NCBI GenBank assembly: GCA_946406115.1
Contig: OX291557.1
Coordinates: 9,146,501 to 9,210,500, forward strand
Length of the DNA: 64,000 bases
Direction: 5' to 3'
Source of the DNA: Apoda limacodes
Taxonomy: Eukaryota > Arthropoda > Insecta > Lepidoptera > Limacodidae
Made by a program: the position numbers and the translations under genes. A model generated the notes under the pieces. It was not told where the DNA came from and did no database searches. It worked only from the letters and a program-made list of their open reading frames with translations. The stretch's first letter is position 1, and every line of letters starts with the position of its first letter. This document shows positions 29,001-38,400 of the stretch, piece by piece.

Positions 29001-32000
29001 TTTCCTGTGGTTACAGCCACCCTAAATTTGGTTATCGATAGAAAAAAACCGACTCACACTTGACGTTTTTAAGTAGCCTTTGTCCTTTCTCGGGAAACAA
29101 ACTATCTCCATACCAAATTTAATCTAAATCGGTTCATTGGTTTAAGCGTAAAGAGGTAACTGACAGACAGAGTTACTTTCACATTTATATTATTAGTATG
29201 GATTTTAATTTTTATTAAGTTGGTATGTTGAACCTAGTTAGGTTAAATTGTTACTATTCAAAATAATATGTCAGGATAAACCAAAATGCCGGACATGAAT
29301 TGTATTTTAAAATTTTACTGTAATATACAAAGAAATACCTTTATTATATTTTCAGGGCAAATTGTCATCCAGAAGTATTGAAGACTTTGAGACTGTATTA
29401 TAACATTCCAGATTTTTTCCCAGAGGATGCTGAATTTTCTGCTACTGAGAATATATTTTTTGGATATGAAATAGGAGCTGTTATGCATGTGAGTTGACAA
29501 ACTGAAATCCCGTTACCTATTCTTTTTAGGGTTCTGTACCCAAAGGGTTCCAATGGAGCCGTTGTACGTTATCTCCGAGTCCGTCCATCACACCTTTAAT
29601 AGACTCTATCTTTTGTGCCAAAGTAGGTAAAAGTCAGAAATTTTAACAAAGCAGATTTTCTAAAAAAAAATTCAATTTTAATGGGGTTGTCCATACAAAA
29701 AGCTTTTCGTTTTTTCTCTATCATAAAAACGGTAATACATAATACATACAACTTTCAGCACAGTGATTGTAGAACAGGCTCTAACGTATAAGAAATAACA
29801 AAAAATAATAAACAAGCAAAAGGTACATTCTGCAATTAAAAAAAATTTGTTGCCTAAACAAGTGAAGCGCCAACTAGCGAAAATAATCCAGATTATTTGC
29901 CTTATTTATTTAATACTAGAATTCGTTGGTTTACTCAGTTAGTAGGTACTAAATTTGAAACTAGGTGGCATTATAAAATAAAAGAACATAGTATCTACGG
30001 GCGCCGCGCTCTTAGTTCTTTGGTTACTGACTTAGCTGCGCGTGAGTCCGACTTACACTTGCCCGATTTTTTATTTACGTATTCGGTTTGTGAAAGAAAT
30101 ATTAAAAATAACAACAATTAAACTGACATCAAATTTGCATTAAAAACTTAAAATACAAGCCCCATATGCAGACAGAACATTAGCTAATCGTACAAAAGTT
30201 TCAGATAAACTTATTGACTAAAAAACAATATACTCCAATTTATCAAAGAAAGAAAATAGCTTAATGTTGTATTGTCTGCTTTGGAAGCATTAATTTTTAC
30301 AATCTGGCTGCTCAAAATGCGTTCCTGACACACTACAACCGATTTAAGTAAACAATATTAAAGTCGTAAAGATAATAAAATTGCGGCATTATCTTCGTTT
30401 TATCCTCAGCCAGAGTATGTCCACTGTTGAACTTAGGCCTCCTCTGTGTCTTCACAACAGCCGGACGTGATCGTTACAATTATATACTAAACTATTATGA
30501 AAAATAAAATGGAACTTACACTCAGATTGTAAATGTTTAAAAAAAAAAACAATAGGAACTCCTTGATTATATTAAGGCATCTGACTCTAGGTGCAAGCTA
30601 TCAGCTTACCAAATTTCATTGAGATCGGTTCAGCGGTTTAGCTTTGACAGAAGGTAACAAAACAGACACTTTCGCATTTATAATATTAGTATGGAAATAG
30701 GATGTTCGATCCTCACACAGGACAAGATTTATGTGATGAACATTAGGGTGTCTAAGTATGGGCGTTGTTTATGTATAATATATATGTTTCGTTCCGATTG
30801 TAAATGTTAGTACGTAGGTATGTAGACCAGGAAATAAAATAATAGGCAATTTTACAAGGCCTGATTAGTGATTACAAACCTTCAATATTCCATCACAGAC
30901 AGATATAAGCAGAATCGCATGTACTATTACCAATGTAAAGATAAAGTTATTTTTTATTTAGTTGCTTCTCAGATGCTTAGCTACTCAGCCATGTAGCATC
31001 CTAACTTGTCTATGCCTAAATACTGGCAACTCCTAATTAAGACAAGCTGTTACTATGTAAATAACACATAAGCACCTATTGTAACTTTAATAAGAATATA
31101 AAACAATATTAAGTTGTTCATAGATTATTATTTACTTCAACCTGCTACTGGAAACATTAACGACCATCGACGTTACACGATCATTGATAGATGTCACTAC
31201 ACTACTCGTTTTCTGTAGCGCCGGCTTACGCACTATGTGCAGAACAAGTATAGTCTAGCTTAAAGGCTTATTGACATTTTCGGACGTACTTATCAATATT
31301 ATTTATTTATATACAAAACAGTAAATAAAAAACAGAGCAAAGTACTTATATAAGTATTTGTATAAGTTGTCTGGTACCCACAGTACGACCCTTTGTCATG
31401 CCATGTCATTGTCTGATATGATCAGCAATTTTTTTTTTATCTAAGATGTGGCAAAGGTTAATCGATCTTTTCCGCTTATTTATTTATACGGTGATATAAA
31501 CCTATAGTCCTATTTTTAATAAGACGATATCAACTGACGTTTATTTTGGTGTCAGTTTTTGATGAAACAGTACTAGCTACTGTCAGTTGGCTTCGTCTAA
31601 TTAAAAATGCGACTATATACAGTGTTTAATAATAAGTATAAAAAATACTTTTCAATAATCTCCGATACTATGAATATGATGATTTTGTTCTCAGTTAGAC
31701 TACATTCCACGACTGATGTGGCAGGGCCAAGTCCAAGGAAACAAAATGTGGTTCATAGCTCCAGTATCAGAGTGTGACCATATATGTAATAATATAGAGT
31801 ATTATGTGGAGCCAGGTGATGTAGGTTGGTATTTGTTTTTACTAATCTAACTTTTAATTTCGTTTCCTATTACATACTGAATTATTATTACTACGAGATC
31901 TGAAAATTTCGTTCCGGAAATGTGTCAATAAAAAACAAGCAAATTATTATTATCGTCCTTTACAATAGTCTTCCTTTAAATCCACACAGTGATTCCAACG

Positions 32001-34495
32001 TTGCTGAAACAATAGTTAGCCAGTTTAGCACCGCGGTTGCAACTTCCTTGACCTCCTGTACGCCGCAAAAGTGAGTCCCTTGATGTGCGACTTCATAATT
32101 GGGAGCAGTAAGAAATCACAAGGGGCTAAAGTGTGGGTACGGCAACGCTGAAATGCCTTTTTCGCCATAAAGTGAACGAGTAATGGGCAGGCGCGGCGCG
32201 TTGTCGTGGTGCAAGATTTAGCCGTTCTCAGCGAGTTTTAACATCTTTAAATATTTTCCCTTTCTGCACAAGCTGTTTAGCGACCAACAGCATATCATTG
32301 GATGCCGAAATTAAAGCTGACATTGTTCTCCATCTTGCGCAGCTCTCTGATAAACTGAAAAGGTACTTTCCCGATATTGGTAATGCTGAAGACTGGATTC
32401 GAAACCCGTTTATAGTCACAACAGCAAGCATTAATGTTGGTTTGACCATTATGCAACATCAATCATTGTTAGAAATGTCTACAGATCAAAACACACAGCC
32501 CACCCATCAAATTAAATAATTAATAAAAAAAAACACCGGTATATGTATTGCTCTTTCGTATTGCTTTTTAATGAAGTATCTTATTTTTTCTATATTTCTT
32601 AAATTCTTTTAAGGAGTTCGCCTTTATCTTCATGATGTAATAGCGGTACCTGGCTATAAGTTTGAGAAACCCTGACCTACAGGTTCACATGCCTCCTTGA
32701 ACCGCTTCGCTCATTCACACATGGGCTTTTCGACTTTCGACACAGTGTCTCAGTCCGTTTGTCAGTTAGACGGCCTGTCTATTGCTACTTCAGCTTTTTA
32801 ACTATTCAAGCTATGTATCAACTAGTAGGTATAGGTTTCGCTGAGCGATATCTTATTTAGATTAATAGCAACGCAAACTGGTTGTAGACTTTCATGTTCG
32901 TCACTATCAATTTTGGGTTGTGAACGCTGCCCAGCGAAATTGAATTTTTCGATTCACTTCTTTCTCGAAGTTGATTTACCTAATTATACTACTTGCCTTG
33001 GGGGATGCATTTTCGTCAACAAATTAGAGACAAGCTATCTCAACAATCAGCATTCTGTACACTGTCATTTATTAGATTTATAAGATGGTATTTTTTGTAA
33101 CTAGTAGTTTATTATGGTATAACTAAAGTCTAAGGAAACTCTCTTGTTCGTCTTGGTTACCCGTGTCGTGTGTAAAAATTACTCGGCACGCAGTATTGAC
33201 GAGTTATTGGAAATAAGGCTTCACGAATATACGATATATATTGCGTATTCAACCGCTTCACGAAAACGCAGTCTTAAACCATGTGTCCCAAATAATAATT
33301 TTTAAATCATGAATGTATAGAACAAGGTTTGTGGAGTAGTGGAAGTGTGGATGGAGTTCTCCCACCAAGCGCAAGTGTCGAAAAAATGCATGCAATTCGT
33401 TATAATTTGAATAAGTGGTGTTTTATCATCCAATTCAAAATTATAGGAGAACTAAGTTGCAGTATAAAAAACAGGGCGTTGAGGCCATTCTGAAGTGCGG
33501 GTTAACCTTTGTCACCGCCAGTTTACGACTTGTAATGCGCAATTACCTAAAACGAGTAATATAAATTCCATGACTCTGAGTGTAATGGGCTGAGCATCAT
33601 TTGCGATTTTTTCGGTTACATTCCTCTGCTTTTCTCTATCGATTGGAATTATAACATTATTATGTGAATTGGTCCACAGAAACAACTTTTTCCAGATAAA
33701 AAATTAAAAAAACTTCTTCAAAAAGCCGTCACGAATTAGATAACTAGCTTTACAAGCAATTGGCGTGGCAGCAAAAAAGATGGCGCTCCCGTAGAAGCTT
33801 GTTTGGTCTGCACCATAGACTTCGAGTTCTGTTATCTGTCCAATAGCCTCACAAATTCACTATTCTTAAGAAAGAGACAAAGACTGTGCTCTCTTTTCTA
33901 TTTCTATCATCGTCCGCCATTTTTTTTGTTTATCTTTATTAAAATAGAGACACCTTTAGAAAGAGACAAAGCAGACCTGGGCCTCGATTACGTAAGATGT
34001 TGCTAACAATTCTCGATAGAAATAAGATATACATTGCGGTTTCCCGACAAATGCTGAATTTCATACGTAATTTCAAATGCGCAATGCATATCTTATTTTT
34101 ATGGATTTCAAACGAGAATTGTAAGCAACAACTTGACGTAATCGACACACTGTGCTCTCTTTTCTATCATCTTCCGCCATTTTTTTTGTTTATCTTCATT
34201 AAAATAGAGAGACATCACCACCACAGACCACAGGTTCGCTTCTGACAGAGAACATTTTTGCGACTTTTACAGCTGGCTAGAAAAGCCGCTGACCGGTATT
34301 CTATGTCTATAGTCTGCACCTACGTGGCGATCTGTACCAAAATGTAATTCAACAAAATTCTTTGCTATCATATATTACCGCGAGTTAAAGTGCTTTTATT
34401 TCTTTCCAGTCTTATTGGACACTCGCCTGTGGTATCATGCGACACGCATACCAAAAGGAGAATTCTCTGTGACAGTGCAATCGGAATATGGTTAA
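23032..34495 (+). CDS. Membrane-anchored JmjC/cupin-type Fe(II)/2-oxoglutarate oxygenase (five exons)
   Basis: Predicted hydroxylase or demethylase; the substrate is unknown. Exons: 23032-23385, 28680-28927, 29356-29488, 31695-31824, 34410-34495. All introns are GT-AG, phases agree, total 316 aa. Residues 1-53 are basic (KKSIRK, RSRSK) and cytosolic by prediction. A hydrophobic segment (about 54-76) fits a type II membrane anchor. Three N-glycosylation sequons follow (N96, N102, N111), consistent with a lumenal catalytic domain. The double-stranded beta-helix shows an iron-binding HxD at H245-L-D247 and a distal H298 in RLWYHATRIP. VEPGDVVLLDTR and NKMWFIAP are also cupin_8/JmjC-like. The HxD codons are split between exons 3 and 4. 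The start at 23032 is preferred over in-frame upstream ATGs (22936, 22972) because the upstream residues look random; a 5' exon cannot be excluded. Confidence 0.85.
23425..24694. mobile_element. 1.27-kb TIR element with 8-bp target duplication
   Basis: An exact 8-bp direct repeat CATAGCAT flanks it at 23417-23424 and 24695-24702. The ends are inverted repeats starting GGTAATTCTTTACTTTCC and extending imperfectly for over 100 bp, including the GTCCTCCGAGAG block. An 8-bp duplication fits the hAT superfamily. It lies in intron 1 of the oxygenase gene and has no transposase. The core is the GC-rich repeat block described separately. Confidence 0.85.
23776..24300. repeat. CpG-rich direct and inverted repeat core
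   Basis: Units of about 130-140 bp carry GGCGCTCGCC, GCCGCGGCACGCTCCGCT, CGGCTTCGCGCGCTAA and TTTCATGTGCTCCGCTT. Two are direct (about 23776-23905 and 23913-24050), one is inverted (about 24037-24170), and a partial direct unit follows (about 24207-24300). Joints repeat ACTATACTAAATAAGTAGAA. Its GC content contrasts sharply with the AT-rich intron. The pieces of open frame here are by-products of the repeats. Confidence 0.8.
24960..27140. repeat. Foldback-type repeat field with one LINE inside
   Basis: A degenerate unit with GATGATGGAAATCGATAGAG, GAGTACAT and GTATGGAGCAC recurs directly at about 25155, 25396 and 26448, and inverted at about 25548-25610, 26977-27030 and 27100-27140. A second motif (GGGGTCCCTAGTT with CCGCTACGGAACCC) recurs at about 25455 and 26916. 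A LINE sits between (about 25950-26440). No gene is recognised. It occupies oxygenase intron 1. Confidence 0.6.
25950..26440 (+). mobile_element. CR1/Jockey-like LINE 3' end with (AAT)n tail
   Basis: The conceptual protein has YNNALRMLLGLPRYCSASGM, then PAILRKRVASLQYRVRG and ERFQCPILRHWN, the C-terminus of a non-LTR reverse transcriptase, broken by a stop at about 26110. A non-coding tail follows with AATAAA and ends in an (AAT)n microsatellite at about 26410-26434, a normal 3' terminus for such elements. Confidence 0.75.
27255..27495 (+). repeat. Common lepidopteran dispersed repeat
   Basis: It begins GGCCAAGTGCGAGGCGGACT, then AAGGGTTCCGTACCA, TTGTATGGGAGCCCCCTTAA and GACAGACAGACAGCAGAGTC, and ends TATGGAACCCTAAAAA. 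I know this arrangement as a very common non-autonomous repeat in moth and butterfly genomes. Its ends (GGTTCCGT / ACGGAACC-like) also occur in reverse at about 26636-26685 and 29528-30085. Confidence 0.7.
29020..29205 (+). repeat. Dispersed repeat ending in ATATTATTAGTATGGA
   Basis: It carries AATCTAAATCGGTTCATTGG, AGACAGAGTTACTTTCACA and the end TTTATATTATTAGTATGGA. The same ending family occurs at about 30600-30698 and, in a variant, at 59440-59556. It lies in oxygenase intron 2. Confidence 0.6.
29528..30085 (-). repeat. Split copy of the GGTTCCGTA-type dispersed repeat
   Basis: The left part reads GGTTCTGTACCCAAAGGGTT and TCCGAGTCCGTCCATCAC. The right part reads TGCGCGTGAGTCCGACTTAC and ACTTGCCCGATTTTTTA. 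These are the two ends, in reverse, of the family seen at 27255-27495. About 400 bp of other sequence lies between them. There is no gene. Confidence 0.55.
30405..30700. repeat. LINE-tail fragment and dispersed repeat
   Basis: About 30410-30460 holds GTCCACTGTTGAACTTAGGC, a reverse RTE-type 3' tail. About 30600-30698 holds CCAAATTTCATTGAGATCGG and ends TTTATAATATTAGTATGGA, as at 29020-29205. The rest of the intron to 31694 contains only a short SINE-tail piece near 31370 (GTTGTCTGGTACCCACA). Confidence 0.5.
31930..32228 (-). pseudogene. mariner transposase C-terminal fragment
   Basis: On the minus strand it reads ILHHDNAP with a later SLYGEKGISALPYPHFSPL, then YEVAHQGTHF and a VKEVATAVLNWL helix. 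This is the final catalytic region and end of a mariner-type transposase (D34D-like spacing not verifiable here). Two internal stops and missing residues make it dead. It lies in oxygenase intron 4. Confidence 0.8.
32232..32519 (+). pseudogene. hAT-like (SCAND3/ZBED type) transposase fragment
   Basis: It is open for about 95 codons and contains DAEIKADIVLHLAQLSDKLK followed by RYFPDIGNAEDWIRNPF. This block occurs between the catalytic region and the dimerisation domain of ZBED/SCAND3-like hAT proteins. Neither the N-terminal zinc finger nor the C-terminal dimerisation block is present, so it is a fragment. It directly abuts the mariner fragment. Confidence 0.7.
33814..34311. mobile_element. 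hAT-type MITE with an internal foldback insertion
   Basis: An exact 8-bp target duplication GTCTGCAC flanks it (33806-33813 and 34312-34319). Termini are CATAGACTTCGAG on the left and TATAGACATAGAAT on the right in reverse, the same family as 7486-7746. Inside is a 161-bp palindromic insertion at 33985-34145. On both sides of that insertion lies a copy of a roughly 70-bp segment (TGTGCTCTCTTTTCTAT onward, at about 33886 and 34151). It ends about 90 bp before the last oxygenase exon. Confidence 0.8.
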
Positions 34496-34765
34496 CGACG
34501 AATAATCAATATTTTCAGCAAACTTTAGTACAAAATTAATATTCCTTTTACATATCTTAATGCCAAACATTCGACTATTTATACACTTTTTTATTACTTT
34601 TATACACACCCAAGTGCCATTTTCTTGTAGTGTAACTACTGTTTTCTGCCAAATATTTTTAAGTAATTTAAAGTAGCGATTAAACTATTTTTTGTGTATT
34701 TTAATTATATATAGTTGTAACTTTATTTTTATTTGAATTATGAATGGTGCCACACTTATTGTGAA

Positions 34766-34776
34766 AATAAAATAAA
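34766..34776 (+). promoter_or_regulatory. Polyadenylation signals of the oxygenase gene
   Basis: Two overlapping AATAAA hexamers occur about 270 bp after the stop codon at 34493-34495, in the plus orientation, and are followed by a T-rich run. They are the likely 3' end signals. Confidence 0.55.
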
Positions 34777-35411
34777 AAATCTTTAAAACATTGTATTTTT
34801 TTTCTAAACCTATTGCCAAAAGTCCTTAGTGAAGGATTGGTATTAGCAACTTTATAATTTGATTATTAAGTGCTATTGTCGTTTACATAAAGCAGTTGTC
34901 TTACGAGTTCATACTATTATCAAAAAAATCTTGTTTATTGGTAGACAAGTATGTACTATACATTACATAAATAGTTTACAATTAAAACCAATAATTGTTT
35001 TATTGATTACAGTCTGAACCCGAAAGCATGATAAAATGTAACATATCCAATCCTTCACTCAAGGAACAATATAGTTAATAAATTCACATAAAGAGATCAT
35101 TCAAAAACTCCAGAAGACAATATAAGCTCATCATGGCTGCACACTTTTTCATTTAAAAAACACTTATAATTCACTGTACAGTTCAGAACTGAATGCAAAA
35201 ACCAAAACAAATAATAAATATAAATATTTTTTGAATTTGACCAGATGCCAGAATTTGAATGGACAAATTTTAATTGACATGGCATAGAATATCACAAAAG
35301 AATGGTACTATTACATGTGTAACAGGTGCCATAGATAGATTATAAATTGCAACTACCCAAATTATGGGAAGGCATAGCAATTGGACAGATGTTGAATTTA
35401 AAACTTTATAT

Positions 35412-38400
35412 TTAGAAGAATTGCCAAACACCTAGGACTGCATCTTTTATGGCTTCAACATATTGAGCTGGGACCCAGTACACCCAATACCTTGAAGCTT
35501 CTGTTGGTCCCAATTGTAGGCCCTGAAATTAAAAATACCGGTTACTAATTGGCTCTCTGCGGTTACATATTTGTATACTAAAAAACTATACTATACTACA
35601 CAACTATTACAGGGAATTATTGTCAAATACACACGTTGGAAATAAAACGGCAGTGATATGAATTAACTTACCATGATATGATACTCTTCATGCTCCTTTA
35701 TGGGTTCAGATATTATAGCTGAAAAATAAAACAGAAGTTATATTAAAACATATATATTCATTACAATTACTTAGTTGCGATCACTGATCTAAGGCAATCA
35801 GTAAAGTTAGGCAAGTCGGGTAGCTAACGCTTCGCTTGATGGTAAGCGGTCACTGCAGCCTATGGATGCTTGCAAGACTAGGAGCATCACTCGGAAACAG
35901 CACTGTAAGTAACCATTTAGGTTCTAAGGTGCGAGGATGAATTACCTGCCGATTGCGAGCGATGCGATGGTAAAAAGTAGCCGTGGGCATCATTTCGAAC
36001 AATTTCTAAGGACACATCCAATTATACAAGCGGTAGAACACACAAGCAAACTCTCCTCAGACCTAAGGTTTCAATATGCCTTGTGAGTGGGATCGTCGAC
36101 GATTCTCTCAGCCCGAGTCAAAAGGGCCAAGCTGGTATCCGGATGTACCCATCCGCCCAGAGATGGGTAAAGCAAAGACTTGCAACCTTTGCCCCGAGGT
36201 GAAGTAATGTGCCTTCGTAGGGTTGAATCGGATTAAGTTTTCCCGTCCCCAGTCAGAGAGCGGTCTCGATTTTAGACAAGATCTCCGCGGTTTTCCTCTA
36301 CAACGGAACGGGGGTTGTTTGCACGGCCCGTACAATGGGGTACCTACTGTCATCTGCATAGCAATGTATGCTGTCAATGGATAACATGTCATTGATATGC
36401 AGTAGAAACAGCGTAGGAGACAGCACAGAGCCTTGCGGGACACCAGCATTAATGTCCATGATATTAGAGCAACTACCGTCAATTACGGCTCGTATGCGTC
36501 TGCCAGACAAAAGAACTAGCAACCCATTTGTACAAAACCTCGGACAATCTGTAAGATGGCAACTTCGATAGAAGACCCGGTGCCAGACCCAAAACGCCTT
36601 TGCTATGTTTACTAATGAAACATTGTAAAAATTTGTGGACATGATTGAGATCATGCCTACACACAAGAATATCTATGTGGTTTTACATAATAGCCCGATT
36701 GATATAATAAGATATAGGGGGGTAACCGGGAAGTATTCCGAAATTTATGAAATTTTGGCATGTCATTTGGGGATACTCTAGGGTTTGACCTCGAGGCCCC
36801 TGACTTGAGATAGGTTTATATCTCCTAAACTAAGTGTTTTTTGTGTACTATAACTTTAAGTTGTAGAATATGGAATTTTTCATTAATTTTCACTAGTCAA
36901 ACGTATGTTAAGTTTCAAAACTAACTGAGATACAACAAATCAAAGTTTGAAGAAAATTTTGTCATAAGCGCGCCGCGTCTAAAGAGAGTTCAAAACACAT
37001 TATTTTTTTATAGTATCAAAAATCAATTCAAAAAATTTAATAAATTATGGTATATTCTACACATTGAAAAATAAAAAATTAAAGTTGCGTTTTGCAAATT
37101 CTTTTACATTTATTTGATAAAAAAATAGGCTTTTGTTAATCATTACACTTAGTTTAGGAGATATAAACGAAAAAAGTCCGGAAATTTTAAAGTTCAAAAG
37201 TGGTATGGTAGTGAATGTTGGGAGAAAGTAGAAATTAATGCTTAGTAAATAAGGGCACTGAAAAGAATGTGAGGTAAAACACTGTTCTTAAAACTGACAA
37301 ACTTGTAGAAAGTAAAATCTGAGGTCTCTGCCTACAATAAACTTATATAATGCTTTGTAAGGACTGGGCTAACAGCATCTTCCAGTAGATGTTGCTTTAT
37401 GATATGTGGTAAAAATAATCACCACGAGGCATGAGGCATTATCAATGTGATTTCATTTGTAATTGGTGCCAAACTATGTTTCACATCATTTTCAAAAGTA
37501 ATTAATAACAGAATGCGCTAGTTTTCCCTAGTATAAAATAGAGAATTTGCAAATGTTAACTACCCAGGTAACATCATAGCGTCAGTTGCAGGCTTAATTA
37601 TAACTTAAATCTGTTCAATTGAGTAATAATGGTCTCAATTATAACTGAAAACTATATAGAGTAGCTATAACATTAAATTGAACTCCAATAGTTATTCTAG
37701 AAGGTTCATGTAATATGTTAAACAGCTTTTAGAGTTAGAGTAGTTGTAATCACAGCAAGTATATTTAATATGGTATTGCTTAAACCTGTGGTAGAATCTA
37801 AACTTGTATAACTGTGCTCGCTGAGTTTTTTTAACACTTATTATTGTTTAGCTGTTGCCATGAAGTGTCTTATAAGTATTAAGGTGTTATATTGCCTGTA
37901 AGGTGCAAGCATAGGTTGTAAAAAAGAGTTATCCAAGAGTGTCAAGTAACACATGATGCTAAAAGTGTTGAACAACTCATTTATGTGAGTATAAGCTGCA
38001 ATGTTGGAGTTAAAAGTGTCAAACAGCTCATTTATGTGAGTATAAGCTGTAAAGTTAATGTTAAAAGTATCGAACAACAAATTTATGTGAGTATAAGCCG
38101 CAAAGGTAATGTTAAAAGTGTCCGACAACACATTTATGAAGTTATAAGTTGTAAAGTTAATACTAAAAGTTGTAAAGTGTCGAACAACACATTATTATGT
38201 GGTTATAAGCTGCACTGTGATTTTTACTAAGGAGGTAAGTACCTTCCTTCCTACAGGTTACAGGTTTTGATTATTTAATTGAAGAACCCTAATCGAATCC
38301 GTATCTAAAATGTTTACCCGGTTGTATTGGCGTGGCTATAGTGAAAGTAGTTACTTGAGTCTATTATTACACTGCTAAGTTTACTAAAGCCTGCACCATG

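Noticed and set aside
33803..34245. Several open frames of 67-82 aa
   Set aside because: All fall inside the composite MITE; the repeated motifs come from its internal duplication.
37841..38230. Open frames on both strands (96 and 81 aa)
   Set aside because: They arise from the 51-bp minisatellite, whose period is a multiple of three.
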